From Linyphia triangularis (Eukaryota; Arthropoda; Arachnida; Araneae; Linyphiidae): a stretch of DNA of 64,000 nucleotides. Position numbers and translations under genes: made by a program. The notes beneath the pieces were generated by a model. That model was given only the letters and a program-made list of their open reading frames with translations, did not search any database and was not told the origin of the DNA. The stretch lies in contig OZ021726.1 in the NCBI GenBank assembly GCA_963978545.1, forward strand, positions 52,311,959 to 52,375,958, in the 5' to 3' direction. Of the stretch, positions 38,931 through 52,019 are shown in pieces (within the stretch, counting starts at the first letter, position 1; each line of letters starts with the position of its first letter).

Positions 38931-40701
38931 CAAATTCTAAAATATGTCTTGCATAACTTGTGGACATAATACCAGATTTTTATCACTCGTGCGTTCTTTT
39001 AATTTTATTCGTATAATTTTTTTACAATCAGTTTTTCTACACATTTTGTATGAGTACTATATTAGGTACTTACTGGGTACCATAATTTAAGTAATGGTAT
39101 AATATACTATTTAAGTAAAATATAAAGGATTCTTTTACACATACAATTATAATAGATATTTTGATTTGACTAGACTCTTTTAGATAATCTTTTTAAGGAA
39201 CTTAAACACTTTATAAATTTTATTCATTAATTTGTATAATCAATAGCAGAAATATCAATTTTGGGACTTTTTTAGTGGGACAACGTGTTCTTCATAAATC
39301 TTTCAGAAGTTAATTAAAAAGGCATACCCATTCATCTGTTAAACTTTCGAGATGTGATAAACTTTGCCTATTGGGATTTCTTTCATTTCCATGCAATGAA
39401 GAAAACAAAATATATAAACTATTCCAATTATTTTGTAATAGTTGCTGTAGAAATTAATAACTCCAAACTGTCATTTGGATTATATAGGCTTCAATGAATA
39501 AAGCTGGTTTGAATTTTTGGAAAATGTTGGCAAGTCATGTAATTATCTTGTCATAAAAGTAGCTCCGATCTTTTTTCTTAAATATAATAGTTTTCTTTAG
39601 TTATGCTTGAACCTTATTTTTAAGATAGTTTTAAAAGTAATTTTGTTTAAGTTTTATGATTATTTTTTGCTATACAAACCCAACTTAAGTTTTTGTCATT
39701 CTCTTTCTTGTCAGTATCGTTAGAAGAAAGATGTCACTCAGTGAAAATAAATTACTTTTCAATTTTTTTATAGTTATGAAAATGATGTTTTCTTTGGAAC
39801 TCATATAAAGTACAAATATTAATATCTTATAACAATAAAATCATTTGGGTACTTACTATAAAAAAATTTACATGCAACTTATAACTTTCCTTCTCCATTT
39901 AAGACACTTACAATTTTTTATTAAAATTCTGACTACTTTACAAAAATTTTAAGTAAAACTTTTTTCTAAAAACTATTACTACTGAAATTGAGTTTTCTGA
40001 AAATAGGGCCTTTTATAAGAACTTCCTTAAAAAAAATTAAATTTTCTGAAGATATCTTTGAAGTCCTGCTCACCATTTTAACTTCAACAGATAATATACG
40101 ATTCTTTAAACAGATAATACATGGTTATCTCTAAATATGGAATCAATATAAATGAGTAAAGATAATTTTCAAACTCTTTATTTTTACCTTGGCAATTACG
40201 GTTTTAATTTACTTTAGAAACACCGTAATTTTAAGTACCTTCTGTAATGAAGAGGACCGTAATAGGTTCCAATCATAAACTTCTGAAAAATTCTGGCAAA
40301 TTATAATGGCTTGTCAAAACAATTCATTCTCCAATTTCTACATTATATCGTTAATTATTTAATATTAAATTTGAAACCAGGTGCTTTTTTGCCCATGATG
40401 AAAACTAACTATTTTACTAAAATATGATGCTTTCCAAACTGGTATCTTGAAAGGTATACACTCATATTGCTAAACCTTTCTGGTTTTCCATTTAACCCTG
40501 CTATTAATTGTTTTTAAAAAGTTCACAGAAGAAAAAATGCAAGCAGGCTATTGAAGAAATTGCAATCCCAAAATTGCTTGTAGTAAGATAAAATACATTT
40601 TAGCCACTATCTCTATCCGCAACACGTCAACATGGGACTCTTGAGGTCTGAAATCCTTTGAAGATATAAGTTGAACCAGATATCATTACTCTAAACACCA
40701 G
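38931..40701. other. non-coding, nothing recognised
   Basis: A+T-rich sequence without visible repeats or coding similarity. Confidence 0.4.
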
Positions 40702-41203
40702 TGTTGTGACGGTAACGGTACTGGTTTAATACTGTTATGAACAAGAACTTGTAAATAATTGTACATAACATAAATATTTGGTAATTTCGAATTCTAATTC
40801 AATTCTGAAATATCTTTTAATTATAACTTTTTATTAATGTAAATTATAAATAGTATCGAAAATACAAGCTTTAAAGTACTGGCAACGGTAAGGTTTATCT
40901 GGATATTTCTAGAATTTTGGAGAATATCACCAACATATAAAAAGCTGGCATGAGAATTAATTAGAGTCAGTCTAATGTCTAGTCCAGTTCCAACTGTGAA
41001 TTGTTCTAAACTGAAGTGCCGTGGATGCAGTTCTGGATTATTTTTTAACTGCAGGAATCTTGTGTTTTTGCTGTTGTTGTTTCAGGACGACTGAAAGCTC
41101 TGGTTTTAGCTTGAATGTATTTTGTTTCTGTTGATTAAAGAATTGTAAGAATAAAGAATTTGTGAAGAATAAAAGGATTTACTTTAGTAATCCGGTGTCA
41201 ACA
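40702..41203 (+). mobile_element. solo LTR of a retrotransposon (Ty3/gypsy-like)
   Basis: Begins TGTTGTGAC and ends GTGTCAACA, an imperfect inverted TG...CA pair. A promoter-like TATAAAAA lies at about 40936, followed by TCAGTCT at about 40968. A polyadenylation signal AATAAA lies at 41150, about 50 bp before the end. This order (U3, TATA, R, AATAAA, U5) is that of an LTR. No primer-binding site, gag-pol remnant or second LTR is seen nearby, and the flanking five bases do not match, so it is called a decayed solo LTR. The superfamily is a guess from length and layout. Confidence 0.55.
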
Positions 41204-41254
41204 TTCTTCGAAGAAAAATTCAAAACAATTTGATGACGTTTCTGATCATAAGAA

Positions 41255-41490
41255 AAAACCAGTAAGACTTTCTAATAAGCGAGTATAGCCTTCTTGCTAA
41301 CCATTGCAAGCTTCCGATAAGCCAGTGCGTCCTTCTGGTGAGCCAATGTAACCTCCCGATGAGCTAGTGGGACCATTTGGTGAGCAGAGGTGCGACCTTA
41401 TGGTTATTAGTGAGACCTTTGAGTAAACCAGTATGACATTTTAATGAACCAGTGTGGCCTTATGGTGAGCAAGAGAGAGGTTCTGGTCAT
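41255..41490. repeat. 21-bp minisatellite, about 10 units
   Basis: Units such as AGCCAGTGCGTCCTTCTGGT, AGCCAATGTAACCTCCCGAT and AACCAGTGTGGCCTTATGGT (each plus G) follow at 21-bp steps, with a few indels. The 21-bp period equals seven codons, but stops interrupt the frames. It follows the solo LTR by about 50 bp. Confidence 0.85.
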
Positions 41491-42029
41491 GAAACCAACG
41501 CGTAAGATAACTGAGCAAAAAGGAATACTAGATGGTTGGTTTGAAGTCATCTGGGATTATTTTTCAGTTAACTATTTGTGCCAAATTAAAGCTTAACCAC
41601 AAAATTCTTATACTAAGTTAAAGTGGCAATCACATAGCACCTCAATGTTAACAGATAGGATGGAGATTAATGTGCAAAGACCATCTTCAGTTGATTCAAT
41701 AAGAATTAACGTTGAGTAACTTTCATGACGCATTATAATGATATCTCATACTTAAATTTACCAAATATTTGTTTCCAATTTTCTTCTAGGAAAATAATAC
41801 GTCAATGCAACATGGCTAACAGAAATGCATCAATCTTACGGTAAAATGAAATTGGTTGGTAAAATAAAATTATCCTAAAAAATTTAAACCATCTGTAAAA
41901 TTGCAACCAAAATAAAGGCTTTTAATAAAGGCTTAAATAAAGAATAAAACAACATTTTTAACTAATCACAAAGAAATGTGCCATATAAATACCTAAAAAA
42001 TTACCTCAATTCGACTTTATATAATTTGA
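41491..42029. other. non-coding spacer
   Basis: A+T-rich sequence. AATAAAGGCTT-type short repeats lie near 41910-41945. Confidence 0.4.
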
Positions 42030-42185
42030 ACTGTAATATAGTATAGGGTCCCTAAAAAAATAAGGTGGTTTTTTTTTTTTTTTTTTTTTTTTTGCTAAAA
42101 TACAGAAAATCAAATTGTAAAAGGGAAAGAAAAAAAGAAATGGGAGGAGGGTTCGACCATAGTAAATCTAATGAAGATAAAGAAA
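42030..42185 (+). repeat. dispersed repeat, inverted partner at 30.0 kb
   Basis: Matches the reverse complement of 29975-30115. A T run at 42069-42093 has expanded inside this copy where the partner has a shorter T tract. Confidence 0.6.
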
Positions 42186-44990
42186 TAAGTTTTCATTGAA
42201 ACAATTTTTTAATTATATTATTTTATTGATTAATAATTAATTATCGAAAAATTGACTAGTTCAAAATTTGCATGCTCTTTATGTTTGATTTCAACAAACT
42301 ACCGTTTTAAACAAAATTTACTAAAATATATAAAATTTAACAATTTATCACTACAAAAAATTTTAAACTTTAATTTATTATTTCCGCTACTAACCGTAAC
42401 CACTCATTGCAAAATAAATGCGGATTTTATAAGTGATAAACATGTAACTTTTAAAGTTTTGTTTAGCTTAAATATAGTCAGTTTAGAGCAAAAAAATGTG
42501 TTGTGAGATTTTAGTTTAGTTATATCTAAAAAAAAACGACTAGCCAAATTATATCTATGAAATTTCTAGAAATTAATATTGAAATTATACCCCCTCAGAA
42601 TTATAATATTTGTTTGTTTAGAAAAATGTTTCTATAATATACTCTCATTATTTCATCAATTTAAACAATTAGTCAATCTTTTATTAACAAGTGTGTGTAA
42701 ATAACTAGTATACATCACCAAGTGCTTTAAAATGTATTTTTTTAATAATTACTCACAGGTAAAAATACATATATGCTATTTTTCATTGTAAGTTAAGAAT
42801 TGGAGAGTACAAAAAAAAACATACTTTTTCACAGAATCTTAGAATAAAAAACTCCAAATTTAGAAAAGAACGCAGGCAATAACCCAGATTTCTTCATAAC
42901 CATAAAGAAAGGCTTCCAATGGAAAATTCGCAACATAATCATTCCATGTCACAAAAAGTTTTACTACAGTTTTTATAGTCCGAAACAAGAATCCTAAGAA
43001 AAATGTTACAAAGAAAATCAACTCTTTCTAAAGCTAAGAGGAGTGGGTATTTGTTGAAGTTTCGACTCAATTTAAGAAATTTTATTCTTACTTTTTTATG
43101 GTGACACACTATTTCATGTTTCATTACTGTCTGCTTAGAAACGTTATTTTAATAGAAAATTTTATACTTTTAACTGAAAAGAAGTTGCGATATATTTCTA
43201 CAGAGGTTTGAATTACAAAATATAACAGTGTCCAATTATTTTACAGACAGTTTCTTTGTGTATAATTATATTAGAAATTGAAACAAAAGTATCTGTTGAT
43301 CAATTAGTAAAATAAATTATAGTATAAATTTCCAAATAAACAAAAGTGATTAAAATAAGTAACTTACTTAAACACCAATGCACCATTTTATGTCATTGGT
43401 AAACTTTCACGTTCACTCCAAAGTTGGTAGTGGCAAGAAGTATTAATAATAAAAAGTAAATTTATAACGATAATCCCTATTAAAGACCTTCATATATTTT
43501 AGTTTTCTCTTACTATTATAAAATGTATCACCTTTAAGATACAATTTCCACTAAAGGTATAAAAGCTTATTCGATTGCAGCAGGGAATTATAGATTATCT
43601 AAAATCATTCAAATAAAAACGCAAATTTGACTTGAACAAAATAAACGGCTAATTTGATAAAACTGCTATTATGTAAAATTATCGCTTATTTTATAAAATG
43701 ACCAAATATACTGGTTAATATAGCAAATTTTTTTTAAAAAAAGTCACTACTTTTGCAGTTTCTTTTATAAAAGATCCAATGTAAACATTTAATATGATTA
43801 ATTTCCTTGGATTTATTAATTTCACTGGTGATTTAATCTAGTAACAATACCCTTGCGGCTACTATAAATAATTTTGATTTTCATAATAAAAAGAACTGTA
43901 GGTTCAACAAAAATTAGATGACAAACAAATCTTTAAAAATAAGATTCCCTATGCAGCGTTATAACTGAACGAATACCCAAGCATAACAGAGAAAAAAGCA
44001 AAAACAATAAGAATGAGAAGATTCCAGTATTTATCATATTAAACATGGGTTAACAGTTATAATACATAGTAGCTGGTTAATGTGATTACTTTGAAATGAA
44101 GGGGGAAAAAATATTTTATTAATAATGTGCTTTTTTATTACCTATAATAAATGGTTAATATGGTAAGTATTAAGAAACTGTTATTGACCAATCGTGATAG
44201 CTATTTTCTAAAATAAAGAGTCATTATGTATAATATCTAAAATAATCAAATTAACCGTAGCATATATAAAGGGCAACATGTTTCTAAATAGTATCTTAGT
44301 CAGCCTGCAAGCGGAATGTGAAATTAAATCATCTACTAGTGATAAATACTACTCAAGAGAGAAAAATGTAAAATTTAAACATAAATTTTGTCTGCATAAT
44401 TAAAATAAAATTATCTTTAAAAAAATTAAAATTCAACAATTTTTAAGTTGAAAATTAACTAATTTAACAACGAAAATCAACAAATTTATTTCAACGTTGA
44501 AAATCATACCGATATACAAATTTAATAAAATAATCACAAATGAAGAAGACTGGATTTTATTTAAAAAAGGTTTTTCTTCCTTTCTGACATCAACGCTCAG
44601 AGCAAAAACTACAATTGCACCGAATACATATGTGCTTTTAAGTAAAAGAGATTGGTCTTAGTTAACACACTTAAATTAATTTTAAGAGGAGTTGGTTTCC
44701 TCTATTACGGTAATGTTAATTTGGCATGTTTCATGTACCTTTTTCTCAGAAAATGTTTGACATAGAAGGCTAATTGTTTAGTGCATTTAGCATACACTTG
44801 CATTTCTACTGAAGTTAGCTTTTGATTGTGATGCATTTGCTTTTTTCAAAAATGAATTTTTATGAAAGTCACTCAAATTTGTTTTAAAATCACAAATTTT
44901 TTGCCGAAAGAAGCCAAAGCAAAAAATATTTTTAAAATAACAACAAAATATCACTTCAGTACATGCAGATACATAAAAGGAATAAAAATT
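42186..44990. other. non-coding stretch
   Basis: No gene. The 84-codon frame at 42252-42506 starts at TTG and shows no recognisable domain. Confidence 0.4.
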
Positions 44991-45090
44991 CAAGAAGATT
45001 GTTTCCGCAGTTTCTGAGAAAAAAGTACGTGAATAATGAAAAATGTAGTTTTGAGAAAAACGCGAAGAAAACTTTACTTACACTAATTAC
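44991..45090. repeat. fragment related to the TTAA element
   Basis: GAAAAATGTAGTTTTGAGAAAAACGCG-like sequence here parallels the interior of the TTAA element near 5308-5335. Only a short block is shared, so this may be a decayed relative. Confidence 0.35.
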
Positions 45091-46371
45091 ACTTACTACT
45101 CACTCTGATAGTTACCAATTTTGTCTTTAAAAAACTATTAAAAATACTTCTATTTGAGGTATTTTTATTAACGAGGCATCATTTTAAAGAGGATAATTTA
45201 AATTTTGATAAACAATAATAAACTCAAAATCAATTATTTATAAATGTTTGGGTACTAACTCCCCTTTTAAGAAATTTTAACAAGAAATGTATCCTGATAA
45301 CAATTAGAGATATGCGACATTACCTATAAACTGAAGTGTTAGTTTGGAGTTTTGGCAAGGAATATTACCTTTTAAATTATAACCCCATATACCTATTTCA
45401 TATCTGCTTTTTAATAATGTAATCTAAAATTTATATAAGATTGCTCAATCTATTAGTATTGTTACTAATTGTTAAAATCCTTTATTTGTTTGGTTAATAA
45501 TTGTAATTAATTATTTAATGTGCAACAGAAGTTAGTTGAAATTAATTGCAATCTTCATACAAAATAACTTCTTCATGCTTTATTTCCAGAACTTAGTGGG
45601 AAGTTCCAAATTGATGTTTCATTGGTGTAGTGTGTAAAAGCGCTAATTAAGTAACTGGTACAAAACAAATTCATCGCCGTTATTTCTTCTTGATATAACT
45701 GATGATGCACAATGTTACGCAACAAGTTTAGCTACTCACTAACACAGCTTAAGATTTCTTGCATTAAACGTTCCATCGACTACAAGCTGTAGCTTTATAT
45801 GCACGTTGTTAGAAATCTCAACCACCTTGGGAAATTACTGACTATTTTCTCACAATAAAAAAATAAAGAAAAGATCAAAAAGAGACTACAAGTTTAGGGA
45901 GCCTCATCAAATATTTTTCTAAATTTTTCATGAAATGTAGAAACATTCTAGTATATTATGAATACATTGGTCTTCCGTGGGGAGGGGAGATAAACGAAAC
46001 TGTTTACATTGTATGAGTCCAACAAAATTGGATTGCTAAATATATCATAATTTGCCAAAAAGTAAGCAACCCACCGCTTTTTAATGTACAAGTTTTTGAT
46101 TTCTCTGAAACCAAGTATTTGCATTTTTTTTAAGGTAAGCCATGTTGACAATTGCATCATCAACGTCAAGATAATTATTATTTATTCATAGAAAATTAAA
46201 GATCGGTGCTTATTATTTGGCAAATTATGACATATTTTGCTTTCAAATTTAGTTCAATTTATCAAAGTCAAAATTTCAAACAGTTTCAACTATTTTTATC
46301 TCTGTAAACAGTATATTCTTTATCTACTAACAATTTTCTACATTCCATAAAAAATTATAACTGATTTCGAT
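45091..46371. other. non-coding, nothing recognised
   Basis: A+T-rich sequence with no repeat ends visible. Confidence 0.4.
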
Positions 46372-46556
46372 GATTGGTTGGCTGGTGCACTCAACGACAT
46401 ATGCTTATGCACAATAACGGCTTATCAGGCCGGACCTACAACTTAACTTGGATTCTGAACCACAACGAACATCCATGCCTCACCCGGGATTCAAATCCGG
46501 CATCTTTGGCATGTGAAAGCCAAAGAGCTAAGCCCACAGCCATCAGGTGGGCTCTT
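46372..46556 (-). mobile_element. tRNA-derived SINE (second family), copy 1
   Basis: On the minus strand it begins GCCCACCTGATGGCTGTGGG and continues to box-A-like TGGCTGTGGGCTTAG and box-B-like GGATTTGAATCCC. The end is GTTGAGTGCACCAGCCAACC. Two relatives lie at 57.2 and 59.0 kb. Target duplications were not identified. An open frame across it is an artefact. Confidence 0.75.
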
Positions 46557-49500
46557 TTCTATGAGTTACCTAAACTTGCATTGGCCTCTCCAACTAATAC
46601 AAAACAAATAAAAAAAATTAAAAAAAAATACGTTACTAAAGTTTTGGATTAAAATTTACTAAGCCATATTTAATAAGGCTTAATTTGTCTAAATAAGGCT
46701 AAAATAAGGCTTAAAATTAATAAGCCATATTTAAGAAAAGATTGTTGAATATCAAATGAATTGTGATTTACTTAGGATTAGATTGCTAGATCTCAGCAGC
46801 CAAAGCTACTTAACAAAAAGCATTAAGCTGGATTTGAAAAACGTCAAGTTGCGAAAAGATAAGTAGAATGACTAGACAATGCAAAAAAGTTTGTAAAGCT
46901 TTATAACAAATGGTTTTTGCACCCGAATTAATTTCAAATTATTTCTTGAGTTACGTTAAATTACTATTAAACTAATCATTATCGTTAAGAAGGTTTAAAT
47001 ATTTATATAACTAATATTTTATTCATTAGTTGAACCGCATTAACGCACTACAATTTTTATTTTTGTAGACATCTTTTAATTCTATATTTATTTCAGAATT
47101 GAATTAAAATGAATGATTTAAAAAAGTCAGTATCAGTAACGAAGATTAACCTTAAACTGTCAAAGCTAGGCAGTAATTTGTTTGGTTAGTTTTATGCACT
47201 TGTTTTCATAGTGCCATTATGGATAAGTCGATTGCAAATATAAAGAAAGGAACAAAGGAAAAATACAGAAGTTCTTAGAACAGACTTTAAAAACACAGAA
47301 TATCCAGCATACTTTTTATAGTAAACCTATTACTTTGCCATTTAAAAAAAGTCATTAAATAATGTTTCTTGTCTTGAAACTACGATGTGATAAACTTTGA
47401 ATTGTTCATTAAAAAAATTACAAGCACTAACATTTAAAGGTACTGGGTATAAAAAGAATTGTGATATCCAAATAAATAGATACTAATAAAGTAATACTCA
47501 AAAATACTAATGAAGAATCGAACCTAACTAAATTGAGAAAAATTCTGATATCAGTATATTTTTTCATTTAATACAAATTCTTAATTAAATTAACCACATA
47601 AACAGAGTATAAATAGAAATTTAACATCTATTTCGTTAGAAATTGCATTAAAAGTAAAATTATCATTGCGTATAACATGCATTAAAAAGTAGTTCTAATG
47701 CAAAATAAATTATGTTTAATTCAAAATAAAATGAAAATATAAAAAAATTCCTTAGAGCAGACAATACAAGAGCTTAGTGAACTAACATGCAATCCATTTT
47801 CCAATGCACTTAACATATTAATCCACTAAGCTCTTCAGTAATGGGATGTAATTATAAATGTTTCCAGCTTTCATTTAATTAAAACAAAGTTATTGTTTAT
47901 AAACAAGAAAATTATAATTAAGAGAATACTCATCTTTAGGTAATGTGTTTTGATAATTATTTTCCTTTTTAAAAATGTGAGTATAAAATAATATTTCTAA
48001 ATTATATTAATTAAAATTTGACCTGATAACTATTTAAAATCTAGATTTTTTTTTTAAATATATACTTCAAGTGTAATCTTTATTTTGACTGTTCTATCTT
48101 GTAACACATTTCAACCACAACATACTATTATCATTATTTTACTAGATAACCTGCATTTAATATTATTTTTTTAGAAAACTTGGAGACATAACTTAAAGAA
48201 ACTTTCAAGATTGATGCCTCTCTTCCATCTTAAAACGTCCACAAGATATTGCTTCGGGTGAAAGTTGCAGCCTCGTTTCGTATATAACCTTCTTTAAGCT
48301 TTCTAACTTTAAAGATAAGCTTACAAAAAGCAGGTAACCTATATTTAACTTTATCGTAGATTTCTTCTAAGGGCATATCAACCAAAGCTTATCTATACTT
48401 AATAGTATGATTACTTACTAATATAATACAACTAACATTTATAAATAAAACAAATTGCTGAAGAAAATACTGAAATTGATTAACCTGTATATTACGATTC
48501 AGTTTTGTAACTTGCATATATTTGACTCTTTTTACAGATAATTTCACTTTATCACAATTGATCTTTCAATAGTTATTTAACGACCATTACCTTCTATGTA
48601 GCTATTAACTGATATTATATTACTTTCGGGCAGTGCAGTAAATGTTAACTAAATTTATACAGTTTATTTAATTTCATATTACGGAATCAATTTTAGCAAA
48701 TTTATTTTGGTAAGCAATTCCATACAAAAAATAGTGTAAATAAAAGAACGCTACTATAACTCTTCTCTGTTCATAACAAATTTATCGGAACAATTTCTAT
48801 CCTTGCGAAAAGTTAAGTTACTCCATTATAACTCAGTTTATTTTGATGTGCTTGGAATAATTAACTTAATGTTTTGCATCTTACGAAAATAACAAAATAT
48901 CTTGCAATAACTTTAGCTGTGCTGTATCCAGAATCTGAAGGAAAACTTGCGATTGAACGCGAAAACTGCATTATGTATGTAAATAAATTAGCAATATAAA
49001 ATTTCTTTCTGATCGATTAGGATATGAATTGCTGTTTTTTTTTAATACAGTTTGCTTCAATTCCAAATTTAGTTATTAAGTTACGTTATACTTCTTAGCA
49101 ACAAGTTACTCCTTAATGTTCAACATGTAAGAAGTGATTATAATAAAAGAGCTATTTTCGTTTAAGAAATGATATAATGGAGTTTACTGAATGCGAAACT
49201 TGGTCGTGATGGGGGGAAGATATAAAATTAATGTATAATACATTAAATAATAACATTTCTTTTTCACACTAATGCATTTTGGGCATATCTCTTAATGAAA
49301 CCGTGGATTAATTATGTTGTTGTGAAAAGATATGACGTGTTAGTCGATGAGAGAACACTACTGCACTCTGATTTTAAATTAAAATTCAATACTTCAAATT
49401 TTTAAGAGCCTTTAAACTAATTTATAAATGTAACTGTTAATTTACGCATAGTATTTCAAGTTAAATAAGGTGATGTCAATAAATATCAAATCAACACAAA

Positions 49501-49887
49501 ACTTGGGAGTTTTATCCAAATTGAATGGAATTTTTCGGAATTGCTAACTTCAAAAGAGAAAAGAGGGACAAAATGCTATACATGTATGAATCTCACTCGG
49601 TGTTACAGTTGCAGGCATGCATAAATATACTTTTTGATAAATTTTAATAGTATTTACGTTAAAAAATCCCGTGACTGTTTTCTTTTTGATTATAGTAAAA
49701 CATATATTTTGAAATTATTCGAAATTGCTTGATTACCGAAATTATCATTCAAAATTGATTGATTGCAGAAAATTGAACCTTCTTTAAATTTTTCCTCAAA
49801 TGACCTTCCCCAAAACTATCCTCAAATTGCTTACTTATCAAAATTCTGAAATCACGAGTATACGATACATCAAAATGGCTAAATCGG
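46557..49887. other. non-coding stretch
   Basis: No gene. Near 46645-46735 the short block TAAGGCTTAA and its inverse TAAGCCATATTTAA recur several times. The remainder is plain A+T-rich sequence. Confidence 0.4.
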
Positions 49888-49895
49888 CTTTGAAC

Positions 49896-51520
49896 AACAC
49901 CTCCTATATAAGAAAGCCTTCGCACTGACTGCGTGACGTCACATAGAGTAGTCAATCGTTCTTCTCATTGGTACCATAGGAATTATCCTTTTCTTAGTTT
50001 TGCTAGTTAATTTGAATAGGAGAGCATTTAGAAAACATTTCTTTTTTTATTGACAGAGATAATTGAATTTTTTTTTAATATTTATGTTCAACTATTATTT
50101 TGAATTTTATTCCGAAACAAAACACCAAATCTAAATAAACTATTTTTATTTTATTCAGAAATCATAGTTATTATTAATCAATAAAACATTTTAAAGCAAA
50201 GTAGTTTAGTGTTGCTATTCATTAACTTCAAAATTACTTTAATAAAGTTTTATTTTTTCTTTTCAACATTCTTTTGCTTCAGCATTTTTTTACCACTAAC
50301 AGGTTGTCATTTTGTTGCATACAATAACTATTTCGATATCCATCCCTTAGAATACTTTCTAGAATAAATTTAATATTATGTTCTTTACATTCATGAGGAA
50401 TTTTATATATTTCTTTACCATTAATAATATCTAAAGTTAAACTTGTTGAAAGTAATCTCTGACCTTCAAAAATTCTAAAACAACTTATATATTACAGAAA
50501 TTAACTTTTGAATTACAACATATAAATACAAAATAACATTCAAAACCTCAAGTTTTGGATAGCATAAACCATCTTTATCCAGATTCAAAAAATAACTATT
50601 CTTATCATTGTCAAGAAAATCAAAAGCATCATCGATGTTTTCAAGTGCCAAATATTTTTAGAGCTAGAACATTTGCTGAATTTTACAATGGAATAATCAT
50701 AATAACAGGAACTGAAAAATTAGTAATGGCAGTAAAATCTTCTTCGGAAAGTGTAATTTTTTTAAAACAAGATATGTTGACTTTTTTAAATTGACCACAT
50801 TCTTTTAAATCAGTGAATGGCACATTTCAATCCTTTAGTGTCCGTTGGATGGCTTTGCTGATATTTTGTTCATTCGCTATATGCATCTTTTCTGAAGGAC
50901 TTGGGTCTTGATACTGTTGCTTTAGGATAGCTTTCAAAAATAGAAGGTACCACTCCATCTCTCAGCTTGCCCTTGAACTAGAAGTAAGTACTAAAACTTT
51001 TCTCGAAGCAGCAGTTATCCATCTTCTTTTAAGTTAATTATCTGTGGGAAATATAAATACCGGAACTCTTGGTCCATTTTTAAAATTTCCTTTGAAGTTT
51101 ACCACAGACCATTGAAATGGCATTTAATATAATTTGTAGCACTTTTAATGCAGTAGCGTTTAAGTTTTCGGAACAGAAAATACAGCAAACTATACGTGTT
51201 TGAAACAGAAAATGCGGCAGACTTAAAGTATTCGGTAAACAAAATGGCGATGTTGATTTTTGCTATCATCCCTCTTACGCCAGAGTTATACGCCAAAATA
51301 GATCTTGACGAATCACAAGCACGCAAGATTTCGCCAAACCATATCTTCACGAATCACAAGCACGTAAAACGTCGCAAAACCATCGCCAAATCGAAAAAAT
51401 ATCTTCTTCAAATGGCACCCCGTATGGAAGAAGTTCGTAGTTTTCAAGTTTGACTATTTTAATGACGTCATATTTAAAAGTGGTAACCCGTGCAGAGGCT
51501 TTCTTATATAGGAGGTGTTT
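49896..51520 (-). mobile_element. P-like (THAP-type) DNA transposon, defective
   Basis: An 8-bp duplication CTTTGAAC at 49888-49895 and 51521-51528 flanks inverted ends AACACCTCCTATATAAGAAA and AAACACCTCCTATATAAGAA (one extra A at right). P elements make 8-bp target duplications. The inside carries a THAP-like domain on the minus strand, which is the DNA-binding domain of P transposases. At 1625 bp it is about half the size of an autonomous P element. Near the right end a unit of about 42 bp with GACGAATCACAAGCACG is duplicated in tandem (51302-51385). Confidence 0.8.
50279..51123 (-). pseudogene. THAP-domain P-type transposase, decayed
   Basis: From the minus-strand ATG at 51123 the frame reads MPFQWSVVNFKGNFKNGPRV, then PVFIFPTDN, a stop, then LKRRWITAASRK. 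This follows the THAP pattern of C-x(2-4)-C, GPRVxxFxFP and RRWxxAxxR. The two zinc-binding Cys positions appear as Trp and Phe, and the later Cys-His pair falls in a gap. LRDGVVPSIFESYP, the usual THAP end (AVPSIF), comes in another frame near 50925-50960. Downstream, an open segment reads ALENIDDAFDFLD then GLCYPKLEVLNV and a stop. A second segment has CKEHNIKFILESILRDGY and ends at 50279. These may be C-terminal parts. The RNase H-like core is missing. Confidence 0.65.
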
Positions 51521-51528
51521 CTTTGAAC

Positions 51529-52019
51529 CGAGTATCTTTCGATTACTAACATGGTGTCTTAATAAATACTGTTTGTCTCTCACATGAATATATCCAGCAT
51601 GCGTTGTCTGTTGACAAGGAAACAAATTTAGCCCCATTTTCCTCAGGGCATTTTAGGAGAAAAAACATCTACTTTATAGACATTGGGTGCCCATTTTCTG
51701 TCTGAATCACCCCTACTATAAATCGACGAATCTTGTTTGGGTAGTGGAAGTCACCAACCAAACTATATATCGACAGTTTTTCTTCCGACAAACCAACTAC
51801 GACACCGAAAAATGCTTAGACCTTCCTCAAAACGCTAATTAATGTTTAACGAGATTATTTAGTTGATGTCATTTTATTCGTATGTATATTAAGTATTACT
51901 GAAATATATCATACGCATAAAAAGTACTTATTTTATAAATTCTTTATAATATATAATAACTTCGATTTTGTGTGTGTGGGAGGGGGCGGGTTTACTGGGT
52001 ATGTCGATGGAGGACAAAT
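51529..52019. other. non-coding, nothing recognised
   Basis: Unique-looking sequence with no open frame that stands out. Confidence 0.4.

Noticed and set aside
50555..50794. 79-codon plus-strand open frame
   Set aside because: Lies opposite the decayed P-type transposase segments on the minus strand and starts at TTG.
51347..51637. 96-codon minus-strand open frame
   Set aside because: Crosses the terminal repeat and target duplication of the P-like element, so it cannot be one gene.
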